A stretch of 64,000 nucleotides of DNA from the NCBI GenBank assembly GCA_001600095.1, contig BCIX01000003.1, forward strand, positions 62,001 to 126,000. Reading direction: 5' to 3'. Numbering within the stretch: the first letter of the stretch is position 1; the number at the start of each line of letters is the position of its first letter. Below are positions 22,366-33,337 of this stretch, piece by piece. Origin of the DNA: Bullera alba (lineage: Eukaryota; Basidiomycota; Tremellomycetes; Tremellales; Bulleraceae). Under the pieces are notes generated by a model. That model worked only from the letters and a program-made list of their open reading frames with translations. It was not told the DNA's origin and did no database searches. Made by a program: the position numbers and the translations under genes.

Positions 22366-24653
22366 TTACTCTGCCCTTGGCAGCTTGTGCCTAGCAACAT
22401 CTACATCCACATCAAAGCTCTTGCTCGCGCGACCCACCACGCTTTCGAGATCACCCGGGGTATCCCCCACACTACCCTTTCCCTCCGCCTCAGAATCCTC
22501 ACCAAACGTCTTCTCCTCGATCGAAGCCTCGGCATCCTCGGTGACAGGTGAGCTCGCCCGACGGGCCATGAACCAGATACCAAACATGACAGAGGACCAT
22601 AGCGCAAAGTCAAACACCACGGCCGAGGGGTATCCATGTTTGAACCTCGGCGCCTCGACGGTGGGGAACGTGAACAGGGGGACCTACAGTCGAGGATTGT
22701 CAGCGGTATTCTCTCGCCAATCCAGGTTCCTGCTCAATGATCTATTTGAGGGATCGGCGCCCAGACTCACCCAGATGTAGGTACAATAGCCGAAAGTCAT
22801 CATGCTGCTGATAATCAACCCCCGCTCGGCCGTGCTGTACCGCAGTGTCGAGTTGATCCAGCTGTACAACAAAGGGCTGGCACAGCCTGAAAGCCCCCCA
22901 AAGTAGAACGCGGTGAACTTGAGACCATTGGGGATATCCCACACCGAGAGGCAGATTGCCGCGAACGTGGTTCCGAGCTAAGCCGGGGTTTCAGCTGACT
23001 TCGGGGTGGAACGAGCTGATAGCCTAAGAGTGAGGGATGAGGTGACTCACATACTGCAGTGTCCACAGATATCGAATGCTAATGGTAGCAGCGAGTGTGG
23101 TGCCCAGCCACGAGCTCAGCGCCTGGATGAGGTTGACAAAGGTTGGATAGACATTGATCATCTCGACGGAGATGTCCCCGCGGGCTTTGAGCCAGAGGGA
23201 CATGTATCCGACCCAATAATGCGCTTGGATCATGCACCTAGAATACAGTATTAGCACATCTCCCTAAGCTCCAAGGAGAGCGGGGATCCCGACTCACACG
23301 TAGGCGGGGACGCAAATCCAGAACATGGGTCGTCGGAGGGTATACTTGATAGAGGCCCAGCTGATCCCTTGATCCTGACCGCCTCTGCCATCCGCATCCT
23401 TGAGTCTGTCCGTGGCTAGGGCGTACTCCTGCTCGGAGAAGAACCACCTTTTGGGCGAGTTGGGCAGTCCGGGGAAGAAGAAGAGCCCGATGAACGAGAT
23501 CGGCAGGGTGATCACACCGTCGATGATGAATAGCCACCTGCGTATCAGCGACGCTCGAGTGATGAGACCCACCTCCAGCCGGAGAGACCGAGCGTGCCGT
23601 TAAGATTGCGATAGGCGGCAGCTTGGAGATACCCCGAGAACATGCTGCCGAGCGAGTTGCCCATGAACCATACTCCGGCACGCTTGAACAGTTCTTCTTT
23701 GCGGTACCAGCTTCCAACTGCGAGGGGTCAGCATCCATCTCGTGCGGGAGGCGGTGGTGGTGAGGCCGTGAGGGGAGGATAGATGGATGAACTCGAAGAG
23801 ACGTAGAGGACGAGAGGTGGTCGATCGGAGTGATAACGTGATTTGATCCCGCTCCTGATCTCCTGCTTCTTCGACTCTCCGCACACCTCCTGTACAGCCT
23901 ACGCCGTCATCGACCCCGGTACTCACGGATCAGATGGGTGCCTCCGAACGAGGGCGCTTCGAAAAACCCAATCAACGCTCTGATCACATACACGTGCGTG
24001 GTGTTCTTGACCCTTGACTGGCAGAAGGTGAGGACGGCCCAGATGATCTCCAGCGAGGGGAGGAAGTATGGCGCGCTGGGGGCAGCCGCGTCAGCGGCCC
24101 GCACTCCGAGATATGGTGTGAGATGACTTGTGGGGGACTCACAGTTTTGGCTTGGTTTGGAGGTACATGAGAGGGATTTGCCCGACGACGTCTGCATCGG
24201 GGATCAGCTCTGGGTACGGTACAGCCTTACTGGACTTTTCCCGAGCAGCGAGCAGCGAGCTCGCTGACGCTCGCTGGCGCTCGCCTCGCTCGACTCACAC
24301 GCAGTATAATACGCCACGTTGAAGTAATTCAACGCATTGCCATACGCCCCGATATCCTCCTTCATCCCACTGACGTACGCATTGGTGATATTGCTCTGAT
24401 CTAGAAACTTGCAGAAAAAGCTCAAGCACGCAAAGACCAGGATGCAGAGGTCCAACTTGCGCAGCAGCTTGCGCTCGGCCGGGGGAAGATGTTTCGGGTA
24501 CCAGTTGAACACGTCTACAATCACCCTTCCCGTGGGCGAGCGTTCGAGCAGTCTGACCAGTCGATATCGAGACGGCGAGTGCTGTGGGGCAGTGGGGGAT
24601 GATTGCGAGTTGGAGGTGAGAGAGACGGTGGATGAAGCACTGGGCCGAGGCAT
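22366..24653 (-). CDS. Dal5/allantoate-permease-family MFS transporter
   Basis: Eight exons: 24653-24299, 24191-24143, 24075-23927, 23717-23573, 23537-23298, 23237-23051, 22977-22771, 22683-22366 (549 aa). The anion:cation symporter family of Dal5, Tna1, Fen2 and Liz1 is recognised from [18 protein letters not shown] in the first helices, [12 protein letters not shown], the fourth-helix stretch [28 protein letters not shown], and the later helices ([22 protein letters not shown]). Members carry allantoate, nicotinate, pantothenate, biotin precursors or dipeptides; the substrate here cannot be told. Introns range from 35 nt (23538-23572) to 209 nt. The first (24192-24298) contains a perfect 14-bp palindrome and CGAGC repeats. 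The C-terminal tail is acidic and cytoplasmic. Confidence 0.9.
24253..24266. repeat. 14-bp perfect palindrome inside an intron
   Basis: CAGCGAGCTCGCTG, embedded in a CGAGC-rich run (24243-24293) just inside the first intron of the Dal5-type gene. It could fold as a hairpin near the splice donor. Confidence 0.7.
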
Positions 24654-25593
24654 GGTGGATTGCTCAAGCTTGACGAGGGCGGCGGGAATGACCTTGACCT
24701 TGGTGGAGTGGCCTTTTACACCGAGTCGAGGGAAGAGGTGAGGTCAGTTGATGTTCAATGGCTACATGGCTCCCTTTACGACTTGGACTGGAGTCTGACC
24801 CGCGAGTCTTCGCGAGCAGGCCATCGCACGCCGTACTTGATCGGCGGTCATCATTGTCAATGCCGTCCTGATCCGCAATCACTCGGCCAGTCGACATCGC
24901 GCTCATCTCCGCGAGGCGAGTAGATCGCCCTCAGTCTCCATAGTCTGGGTGGCAGCGGGTGGAGCAGAGCACGCCATGGCGGAGCGGCGCAGTGCGATAG
25001 ACCCGTCAATGAGCGACAAGCTAGAAACGCTAGATTTAGATGAGCTGCTATTGGAAACCGAAGCGCCAGGCCGAACCGAAGTCATCGAGCGGCGGGTCGT
25101 TCGGTGGAGGGGTGTTCTAATTCTGGACGCCGAGCAATCCACTAGTGCCGACCCAGCAGGAGATGTGAGGTGAAGACAGTGGGAGATGGGACGAAAGGCC
25201 AATATCGTCGTCGAGCGATTGCGCGAAAAAGATTCGATATTGCGACATGGAATTCGGTACAAACTACTCGTACTCCGGGTCGGAGATGAGCTGCTATGCC
25301 GTATGCTCAGGCGGTCCAAGACAGCTTTGTGATGGCCTGATCCCAGTCATGCATAGACGGCTTGTGCATACCCTCTCGTATGCATGCTCCCAAGCATAGT
25401 CGACGACTCTAAACTGAGATTGGCGGATACTAGCACCCGTCACGCAGACCAGCTGAATTGTCGAGCTCGAGGCAGCTGAAATGCAACATGCCAATGCTGA
25501 GCGCTGAGCCCTCTATACCAGGCAATGATACATGCAAACAACGTCGGTACAAGCGTCCTACTCTCGTCTCTCGAACAACCTAGGATCATCTGC
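24654..25593 (-). other. Intergenic region upstream of the Dal5-type gene
   Basis: 940 bp. Should hold the permease promoter and the 3' end of the dioxygenase gene. A minus-strand frame (25319-24903) has no domain and an uncertain start; see the rejected list. Confidence 0.4.
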
Positions 25594-26883
25594 CTACTTG
25601 TGATACTGCCCGACGAACCCCGGGACGATGACCTCGCCGTCCTTTGCGAGAAACTCTTTGGCCTTTCGCTGCTGCCACGTCTGCTTTAGCTTCACAAACT
25701 CGCCCATGGTGGGTACTCTGTGTCCCCCCTTTTCAAACTCGTTCTGGGTGTACCCCGCCTCCTTGAGCACGGGCGAGTCGACAGTGTTGAGCACGAGGTC
25801 GTTGTGCGGGCGGGCAAAGTAGAGCAGACCGAGTCTGTCATAGTTTGCTTGATCCTGCGGTGGCAGGTGGACCCTGTGCACCGTGGACTTGATGTAGTTT
25901 CCCGTGAGGAAGCTGGCGGAGTTAGCTCATGTAGGCGGGAGCTGACCCACCTATACGCGTCACAGGTGTTGACGGTCAAACTCGCGTTGAGCGGTTTCGC
26001 CCATTTCCACTCTCCCGTCTCGTGATCCTTGATCTGCAGCGCGGCCACTGGCTGCCTGAACAGCAGGGTCAACGTGCCCAAGTCGGTGTGACCCTGGGTG
26101 TACAGCCCGTCTCCTTCGTTGAGGATCTTGTCCCGTTGTTCTTGGCTGTACTTGGTGTACTTCATGTATCGCAGGTGATCCTCGCTCAGGGCTTCGTACC
26201 CGTGCAGATCCCGGAAGAAGGATTGTGGCAGGCCCAGTGCGATCGAGATGAGGTCGTGGAGCGGGTTGAGAATCTTCTCGTGCAGCGACTACAGCGGGTC
26301 AGTGGGTGGTACGTCAACAATGGAGGGGGAGACGTACCTCGGCAAAAGCGTTAACTTCGTCAATGTTGTTCTTGATCACATCCGGGTGGTCTCGTGGAAA
26401 GTGCTGAGCCTCTACGAGCAGTCAGTGGATACCCAGGGCGGAAGTGCAGGCGACGTACTTGGGATATTGTACACTTCGATCTGATCGGGGACACCGGCTG
26501 AAACGACTCTCCTCCCAGCGGGGCGGTAGCCGTTATACTCGCCGTTGTCCAGATCAGGGGTATACTTGAGCTTTTCCTCCAGGGGCAGCTCGTAAAACTG
26601 CTGTCCGAGGGAGAACTGCCTGTCGACTTTCTCCTGCGCAATGTCAAAGCCAGTGACGTAGAAGAAGCCCTTGGTGCGTAAAGCCGTAATCAGCGTCTGG
26701 GCGAGCTTCGCATTGGATTCCGGAGTGCCATATTGGGATAGGTCCACAGTGGCCACTATACCACTGGATCAGCACTGGCTTGAGGGGGGGTATGTGAGTC
26801 GACTTACGATCCGCCCATTCGAGGTCTTCTTTCGTCTCGGGGACGTAGTCGTACTGATACAGCTGGGGCACAGGAACGGGCAT
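25594..26883 (-). CDS. Isopenicillin-N-synthase-like 2-oxoglutarate/Fe(II) oxygenase
   Basis: Exons 26883-26808, 26755-26459, 26411-26338, 26288-25951, 25912-25594 (367 aa; introns 52, 47, 49, 38 nt). The N-terminal DIOX_N part (ALRTKGFFYVTGFDI) is followed by the catalytic double-stranded beta-helix: iron ligands H and D in GHTDLGTLTLLF and the distal H in KSTVHRVHLP, with an Arg further on (RLGLLYF) where the family has its 2-oxoglutarate or carboxylate-binding RxS motif. Here the position reads R-L-G, so co-substrate binding may differ. Fungal members serve catabolism or secondary metabolism; the substrate is not predictable. The neighbouring Dal5-type permease reads the same way, so a shared small-molecule pathway is possible but unproven. 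Confidence 0.87.
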
Positions 26884-28472
26884 TGCGATTTTGTGTTTGT
26901 GTTGAGATTAGCTGGAAGATGGGAAGGTCGAAGTAGGAGGTCAGGTCGTGCTTATATCGGATCAAGACTCTCTGTACCTCCCGACGTCTGTCCCCAGTTG
27001 TGATCGTTCCGAGGTTGCCAACTGTTCGGCCTACTGCGGCTATGGTGTGATGTGCTAGCGAGTCACGGGCGGGTCTTTACAAAGTACACCCCCTTTGCCA
27101 ACTGTCGACCGGGGTGACTGACCACAGCTGACCACCTCGCATCTCATATGGCGTCAGCGAGTCGGACATGACCGAAACGCAGGCGGGTAGCGCTTGGTCC
27201 GGGTATATCGCTTACGCTATCCGAAGGGCTTCGGGCGAGTTGACGATATCGGCGGAGTGCGGCGGGGCAGGAGCCCTGCAGCCTCTGCGCCCTGGGCCGG
27301 CCTTGGGGTCGTCAGCTGTCGTGAGATCCCCTTGCAGCGAAGCTCTTCTATACGGCTACAGGGCGCGTATTCGAGGTTGAGTCGCTCGCTCAGGCAATGA
27401 GGACAGCACCGCGGGCGGGATAGTCTAGACTCCAGGATCTGCTTTGGAATCAGCTTAGTCGGCAGGTCGGACGAGCGAGGCCGAGATTCGACCGAGTCGA
27501 ACTTGCCAGAACAAAGAACACAGCGGGCATGCTTCGACTCACGACCGAGTTGCCAAGTCGACGCCTGTCGACGCCTGTTCCATCTCGTTCTAGCGTGTCT
27601 CTTATCTATGTCCCGGCCGTAACGAGTTCTGCTCATTATCTACAATCTCCTGCAATTGTGCCCATTGACCATCTATAACCGCAGCCATTCGGGTAGAACC
27701 GGCGTGTGGGCGCGCGTGATCCGGAAGAACAGTTTATCCAAACCTATCAACTGACTCGAGAGCTCTATGGTCCGTCAAGTCGGGACTGTGCTGTGGCTGA
27801 GTCATACCAGGGTCTATACTGCTGGAGATGGTTCTAGCGTACTCGAGTCGACAGATCTGTCATCCTCTCTGACAGTCTCTGACCATTTTGGCACCGAGAC
27901 ACGCGTACGCCGAGCTCCCCGATCCGGTCATAGCACTTCGGCAGTTCGGTCTGTACGTTTACTGGAACATGACTGGACGAGGCGACTCACAGGCCCTATG
28001 ACGCCTGGGCAATAAGCTTACCACAGGGCACGGCACATGCTACGCCAGCTACACCCTGCCTCTTACGCCCTAGGTCCGGATGACCGAGCATCTTCGTGCT
28101 CGAACTTTCCAGGAGGATAGAACAAAACGCCATTCCGCATTCCGATACGAGTCGGCATTGACAAAGCGCACCCAAAGTCGAGTCGACTCGAGTAGATATA
28201 CCGAGAGGTATGTATGGCAGCTCTTCTGGTACTACTTGTGATCGAGACTGATCTTCCCAGACACTGAGATCACTTCCAAGACGACATTGAAAAAAGTCGA
28301 GACTCGGTCTACGGCCTCGCATCAATCGGAAATCCGGTCACGCCAAGATCATCCGGGAAGCCGAGCATCCATCAACCACGACATTTACCAGTTACGAGTA
28401 GAGTATATCAACGCCCACTCGAGTCAGACGACTACCCATCTATAGATCAACAACACGACTAGCCACGCCGCC
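26884..28472. other. Divergent intergenic region
   Basis: 1.6 kb between the dioxygenase (minus) and arrestin-like (plus) genes. It contains one ATG-started minus frame, 27636-27217, with two CxxC pairs but no recognised family. No RNA gene seen. Confidence 0.4.
26951..26956 (-). promoter_or_regulatory. TATA-like box of the dioxygenase gene
   Basis: On the minus strand this reads TATAAG, 68 bp upstream of the ATG at 26883. The context is a plausible core promoter; inferred only. Confidence 0.4.
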
Positions 28473-30496
28473 ATGGTCATCCCACCGATGCGACGGAGCC
28501 ATTCGACGTTGGGCAAGTTTGGCTCGGCGCCGGCACAACCGGTGCCCTCGACCACCGACTCGTCGAAGCAGATCCAGGTCAATATACGCGTACCGTCCTA
28601 CGGATCGATCTTCATGCCGTGTCCCGATCCCCTTCGGGACCAATCGGTCCCTCGCACCGACAAGGAGTTTTGGGGCGACCTAGAGATCGAAGTGCCCGCC
28701 GGGGCAGGACGACAGCGGTGCCAGGCGATCCGAGTAGGCGTCAGGACAAAGTGTAGATTGAACATGTCCAGAGGGAAGATCGAGGAGGATGTGATCTACG
28801 AAGGCAAAGTCGACTTGAGAGGGGGGAACAGTGCAGAGGGGATCATATTGGAAGAAGGGCTACAGAGGTTTACATTCAACTTGATCATCCCCGCGACATT
28901 GGCCCCACACGACTATCACCCAAACCACAACAGAGTCGACAATATCCTCTTTGCCGAGATCGAAGGTTTGGACCAGAGTGTCTACTTTGGCCAAAGCTTG
29001 ATGTCGAGTTTGATTCACGGTAAACGATCCTCAAGCACCGGTGGCTATTTCTCCCCGGCGTCCAGGAGCAGCAGTAAAAACACCTCGCCTACCCTATCCC
29101 CAGTCTCGCTCGGTCCGTCGCGATCACGATCAGCATCACCCCCGCCGACGCCATTGAACATTGCGATGCCGACGCAGACAATGATCATATCGAGGCAAGA
29201 GCCAGTATTGCCCAAACCGCCTTCGTACGCGCTCAACGAGAGGGACACGATCATGGACGACGATATCCCTTGGTTGACGGGCATGTTATACACCGAGAGA
29301 CCCCTGATCCTGATATACAACCCAGACCCGGCGGGAGGTACCTCGAGTCTCGACATGCGGGTTGATACTCATTCACCCGGTATCGGTCCGTGTTCAGTCA
29401 GCTTTGTCTCCGACGAGGTGAGTCCCGGCCCCAGGAGTTGATACAGAGATACTGACCAGGCGTAGTGGTCGATCGCCGCTCTGCTCCGATGCAAGATCAC
29501 ACTCCCCGCTCCATCCCCGAAAACGACAATCTTCCACGTCAAAGTCTCCCTCCACCAGAAAGTCGAGGTGACATCCCCACGAGACGGTGCCAAGAGACAG
29601 CAAGAGCGAGTGTTCCAGATCCTATCCTATGGCAAGGGCGTGCCCTCTGCCTCGCGCCCAGACTCCAAGACTCACGCTATATGGCGCGGAGTCGAGGCCT
29701 CTGGGCAAGACAGGGAGGAGCTGGTGATTGACGGCCAAGGGACGTTGCCGAACGACTACGAGGGTAGACCGACAACTCTGGACGGGTGAGTAGCTGCTTG
29801 CAATAGTCGATGGTAGCTGACGAGCATCAGCGTCGACACGCCGATCCGCGTCTCGCACAGCCTTCGTACGGAGATGTGGTTCGCGGTAAAGGGGGAAGAT
29901 GCGAGGGGGAAGCGATATGCCGATAAAGGGGAGGGAGAGTTGAGGTTGATGCGGATCGACAAATCGACCACGGTTCCAGCTTGCTTTTTGATTACAGAGG
30001 TGTTGAACCTGCCATTATGTGCGTTACGAATGTCTAGTCTGACTCGTTGCTAACACACCGCTTAGACGATCAAGAGGACGACGATGGCTACTGGTCAGCC
30101 AAGGGAAAGCCATGTCCTCAATGCAAGACTCCCGCGACCGAACAATTCTGTCGCTCTTGTCCGGCCACTGCCGTCCCCCATCCTCGTCACGACCACCCGC
30201 CCAAACTCGTCGGCAACGCCAATGGGATCTGCCCCCTCTGCTCCAAACGAGCACTCCCCACCGGTGCGGGCGAATGGCGAGACTGCGCATGTGGTCTGCT
30301 GCGGGAAGAGATGATAGAGCGAATGAAGCGCATCTCCCTGGGTGCGCGGGAAGAGGTATGCGAGGACGAGGAGCGGCGGGAGCAGAGGATCAGAGAGGAG
30401 AAGGAGGCCGCGGAGAGGGGTTGCTTTGTCATGGCGAGGAACAGGGCAGTATCGAGGGGGCGAGGGGTGGGTGTAGGTGGGGCAGGGTGGGCTTAG
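28473..30496 (+). CDS. Arrestin-like protein with Cys-rich C-terminal region
   Basis: Exons 28473-29417, 29466-29785, 29831-30018, 30066-30496 (627 aa; introns 48, 45, 47 nt). The N-terminal half has the beta-sandwich pattern of fungal arrestin N domains: FWGDLEIEVPAG, a repeated IRVGVRTKCRL strand, EEGLQRFTFNLIIP and a following HDYHPNHNRVDN loop. A second sandwich follows (FHVKVSLHQKVEV; IRVSHSLRTEMWF). The region after about residue 490 has Cys pairs (CPQC, CRSC, CPLC, CAC) that could bind zinc, then a charged coiled-coil-like stretch and a Gly/Arg end. Arrestin-related proteins in fungi usually guide ubiquitin ligases to membrane transporters via PPxY motifs. I see a PPSY near the middle but no clear PPxY pair, so this role is inferred. 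Confidence 0.75.
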
Positions 30497-30885
30497 AGGT
30501 TGGACTAGAGAGGACAGGAGCCGACGATAGAGATGTTGTACCGGGTTTAGGGTTGTAGTGCAGGTGCTGCATTGAGGATACGTCAGTCATGTAACATGTA
30601 TACCTTCGCTATCAGCTTGTCAAGAGCGATAGCAGTGCTCTCGGGCTGTTGCGACTGGGCATGCTCGATGCTGTGACTGCGGTGTTGGAGCTGAGTGGAG
30701 TAGACTCTTTTAGCGGCGGCCGACTGTGAATTCGGTGATCCCGACGGGCTATCCGCATCACATTCGGTCATCGTTTTCTCACCAGCGACGTCGACGTTGA
30801 CACTGCTCCTGGTGTCGTAGAAGACGCCAAAGCACAACAACTCTTGTCAACTCACTCATACCCTCGCACATCCTCACCTGGCAAG
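30497..30885 (+). other. Intergenic region upstream of the SYLF gene
   Basis: 389 bp between co-oriented genes. No coding sequence or repeat recognised. Confidence 0.35.
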
Positions 30886-32742
30886 ATGGAGAAATCACCT
30901 GCACCACCCAGTCGGACCAGTACCCCGGCCTCAACACCCGCCGCGGCCGACGATCCCAATGCGAAATCCACCTGGTCCAGCAAGATGAAAGCAAAGTCCA
31001 AAGTCTGGGGCACAAAGGCAATGGAGAAGGGAGTCGTCATCTCGGACAACTTGGGGACCAGAGTGAATGATATTGCGGAAAAGCGATTCGGCACCGAGGC
31101 ATTCTGGCCCGTCACCGGAGACTTTCCCAAGGAGATTGAAAAGTGCACGAGGATACTGAGAGCGTTCACGGTCGAAGGCGTGGTGACGACGGAGGAGGTG
31201 AAAGTGGGGGAGGGGGAAGAAGGGGATGGAAAGAAGAGAACGAAGCAGAAGAAGGTGTTGAGAAAGATTCCCCCGGCGGTGATGCAGCAAGCCAAGGGGG
31301 TGGCCATCTTTACAAGTATGCGGACTGGTATCGCCCCGTTTGGCGGTGCAGGAGGTGCAGGCCTGGTCGTCGCAAAGCTCCCCGATGGCAGTGAGTCGAT
31401 CCCCGGGTCGTTTCGTTGAGTTAGAGAGGTGCTGACAGGGGGTTGATGTTCAGCCTGGTCACCTCCATCGTCCATATCGCCAAACAACCTGTCTACAGGG
31501 GTGAGTGTCTGCCCTGTAATCACATGACATCCCGACTAGATAGGTATCAATGCTGATATAACATTGCAGTTCCTCCTCGGAGTGGACGTGTACGACTGTG
31601 TGCTCGTGATTCGATCCCAAAAAGCCCTCGACTCATTCCGGACCCATAAAGCCACGCTCGGTCTCGAGATTGGCGTCGCCGCTGGACCGTATGGCTCTGG
31701 AGCGGCAGTCGAGGCTGGGCTGGAGAAGGCGCCAGTGTTCAGCTACGTTAGGTCGAGGGGGATGTACGCCGGTGTCGAGCTGGTCGGCCAGGTCTTTGTG
31801 GAGAGGTACGATGAGAACGCCGCGATGTACCACTACCCTGGGGTCAAAGCAGGGGATATTGTGAGTCCCTCCATACTCCAAAGCCCCAAGTAAGAGGCTG
31901 ACGACGCTTAGCTCGCCGGCAAAGTCAGAGTACCTCGGGAAGCGGAGCCACTGCACCAAGCGCTCCGAGACGCCGTCACGGGTAAAGCCCAGCAAATGCT
32001 CGGATCCGACCTCGACATTGTCGTTCCCGAAGGGCAGAGTCTGGAGGAATTACACCTTGGAGAGGGGGAGACATTGAAACTGCCGCCAACGCCCGAGATG
32101 ACGGATGGGACGGAACATCTGAGCGACCCGGAAACCGAACGCATTACCCGATTCGCATCTGCAAATTCGGCAAAGGGGAAGATATTGCCCTCGACGGCAC
32201 CGCTCCTGCCGCCTCCAAGGAGGGGTACGCCAAAGACTCTTGCTGCGAGCACGGTAGTGGGTGATGGGGAGATTGGCGCCGGAGGGAGGAGATTACCGCC
32301 GAGACCGCCGTCGATGCCGGCCAGACCGGCAATGTTGGAGCGGGATTCCTCCACGTCAAACTATTCTACCAATGAGGAGGGACTGCCGCCGGCGTATGGT
32401 GCGGGCGAGAAGACTCAGCTGGAGAGGGATCTCCAACAGCTCGATATCAAGGCTGCTGGTGGAGAAGACGCAAGTGGATACTCTACCGAGCCTCTCCAAT
32501 CCCAGCACCCCGCCTCGTTGGATCCATCGGCGAATACACATCATCAGGACGACGGGCTGAGTGAAGCCGAGAGGAGGGAATGGGAGCAGTACTATGCCGA
32601 TCAGCAAGCTGCGCAGGGGGTACAACACGACGCTGCAGTGGGTCATCAACACAGCGAGGCCCAGCCCCATGAGGCTCACCCGACGTCGACTGTACCCCCC
32701 ACGCAACATGAGAAGCGACGTGAGGACGAGGGACTGCTGTAG
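30886..32742 (+). CDS. SYLF (Ysc84/SH3YL1-type) domain protein
   Basis: Exons 30886-31390, 31454-31500, 31570-31860, 31912-32742 (557 aa; introns 63, 69, 51 nt). The SYLF domain covers roughly residues 60-300: PAVMQQAKGVAIFTSMRTG, GGAGGAGLVVAKL, a small 47-nt exon for SWSPPSSI, then VYDCVLVIRSQKALDSF and LEIGVAAGPYGSGAA with SYVRSRGMYAGVELVGQVF. SYLF domains bind phosphoinositides and actin; yeast Ysc84/Lsb3 use a C-terminal SH3 domain to act in endocytosis. Here no SH3 domain follows. The C-terminal ~250 residues are Pro/Ser/Gln-rich, with PPPRR and PPRPP stretches, so the protein may be an SH3 ligand rather than an SH3 carrier (inference). Confidence 0.87.
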
Positions 32743-33337
32743 TGTCAGGGGAGAGCTTGGAGACTTTGGTCAGCACTTTACGCGAGAGGGTTTGTGCTCG
32801 GTAGTGCGTGTACCGCTTTGTATAGGATGCATCACCTCACAGCATGAGTGCAGATTGGTTCGTGCAGCAGTGTACTCGAAGGCATGCAGTAGACACCTGA
32901 TACCTGATGTAGCTGCGGTCGCTATGGATATACAGCCCACGGCGCCCGGCCCGAACCGGCGCGAGATTGTGCCGAGTCGAGTAAAAGTGAGCAGAGTTCA
33001 TCCTGATCCAGCTCTTACTCACAGTGTTCGGACTCTCGGAGTGACAGCTGACAGAGATAGCGAGCACAGGGTCATGGGATGAGTGACAGAGCCCAACGCA
33101 TCTGACAAGTCTGAACGGGAGACACAGGTGACTTAGCAGCTTGCATTACGAGCTACGATCTGGACCTCGCAGATTTACTCCAGAGCTCGACTCGATCTCA
33201 TCCTCTTTCTCGACTCGAGTGCTCCGATCTGCGGACGAGGGATCTTGTCAGACTGGACACAGATTTCGGATCGATCCATGCGCGCCATCAGATCACCTAC
33301 ATCATTGTGACCAAGGTGATATACTTGATTAATCGAC
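32743..33337 (+). other. Intergenic region upstream of the MCT-like gene
   Basis: 595 bp. Short frames on both strands look random. Several TCGAGT/ACTCGA motifs occur, as in other intergenic parts of this window. Confidence 0.35.

Noticed and set aside
24903..25319. 138-codon minus-strand frame with a Ser-rich middle
   Set aside because: It begins at TTG; the part from an internal ATG is ~60 residues with no recognised family. A small gene cannot be excluded but is not supported.
27217..27636. 139-codon ATG-started minus frame with two CxxC pairs
   Set aside because: High Arg/Ser content is what GC-rich antisense or random frames give. The Cys spacing fits no known zinc finger, and no introns or neighbours support it.
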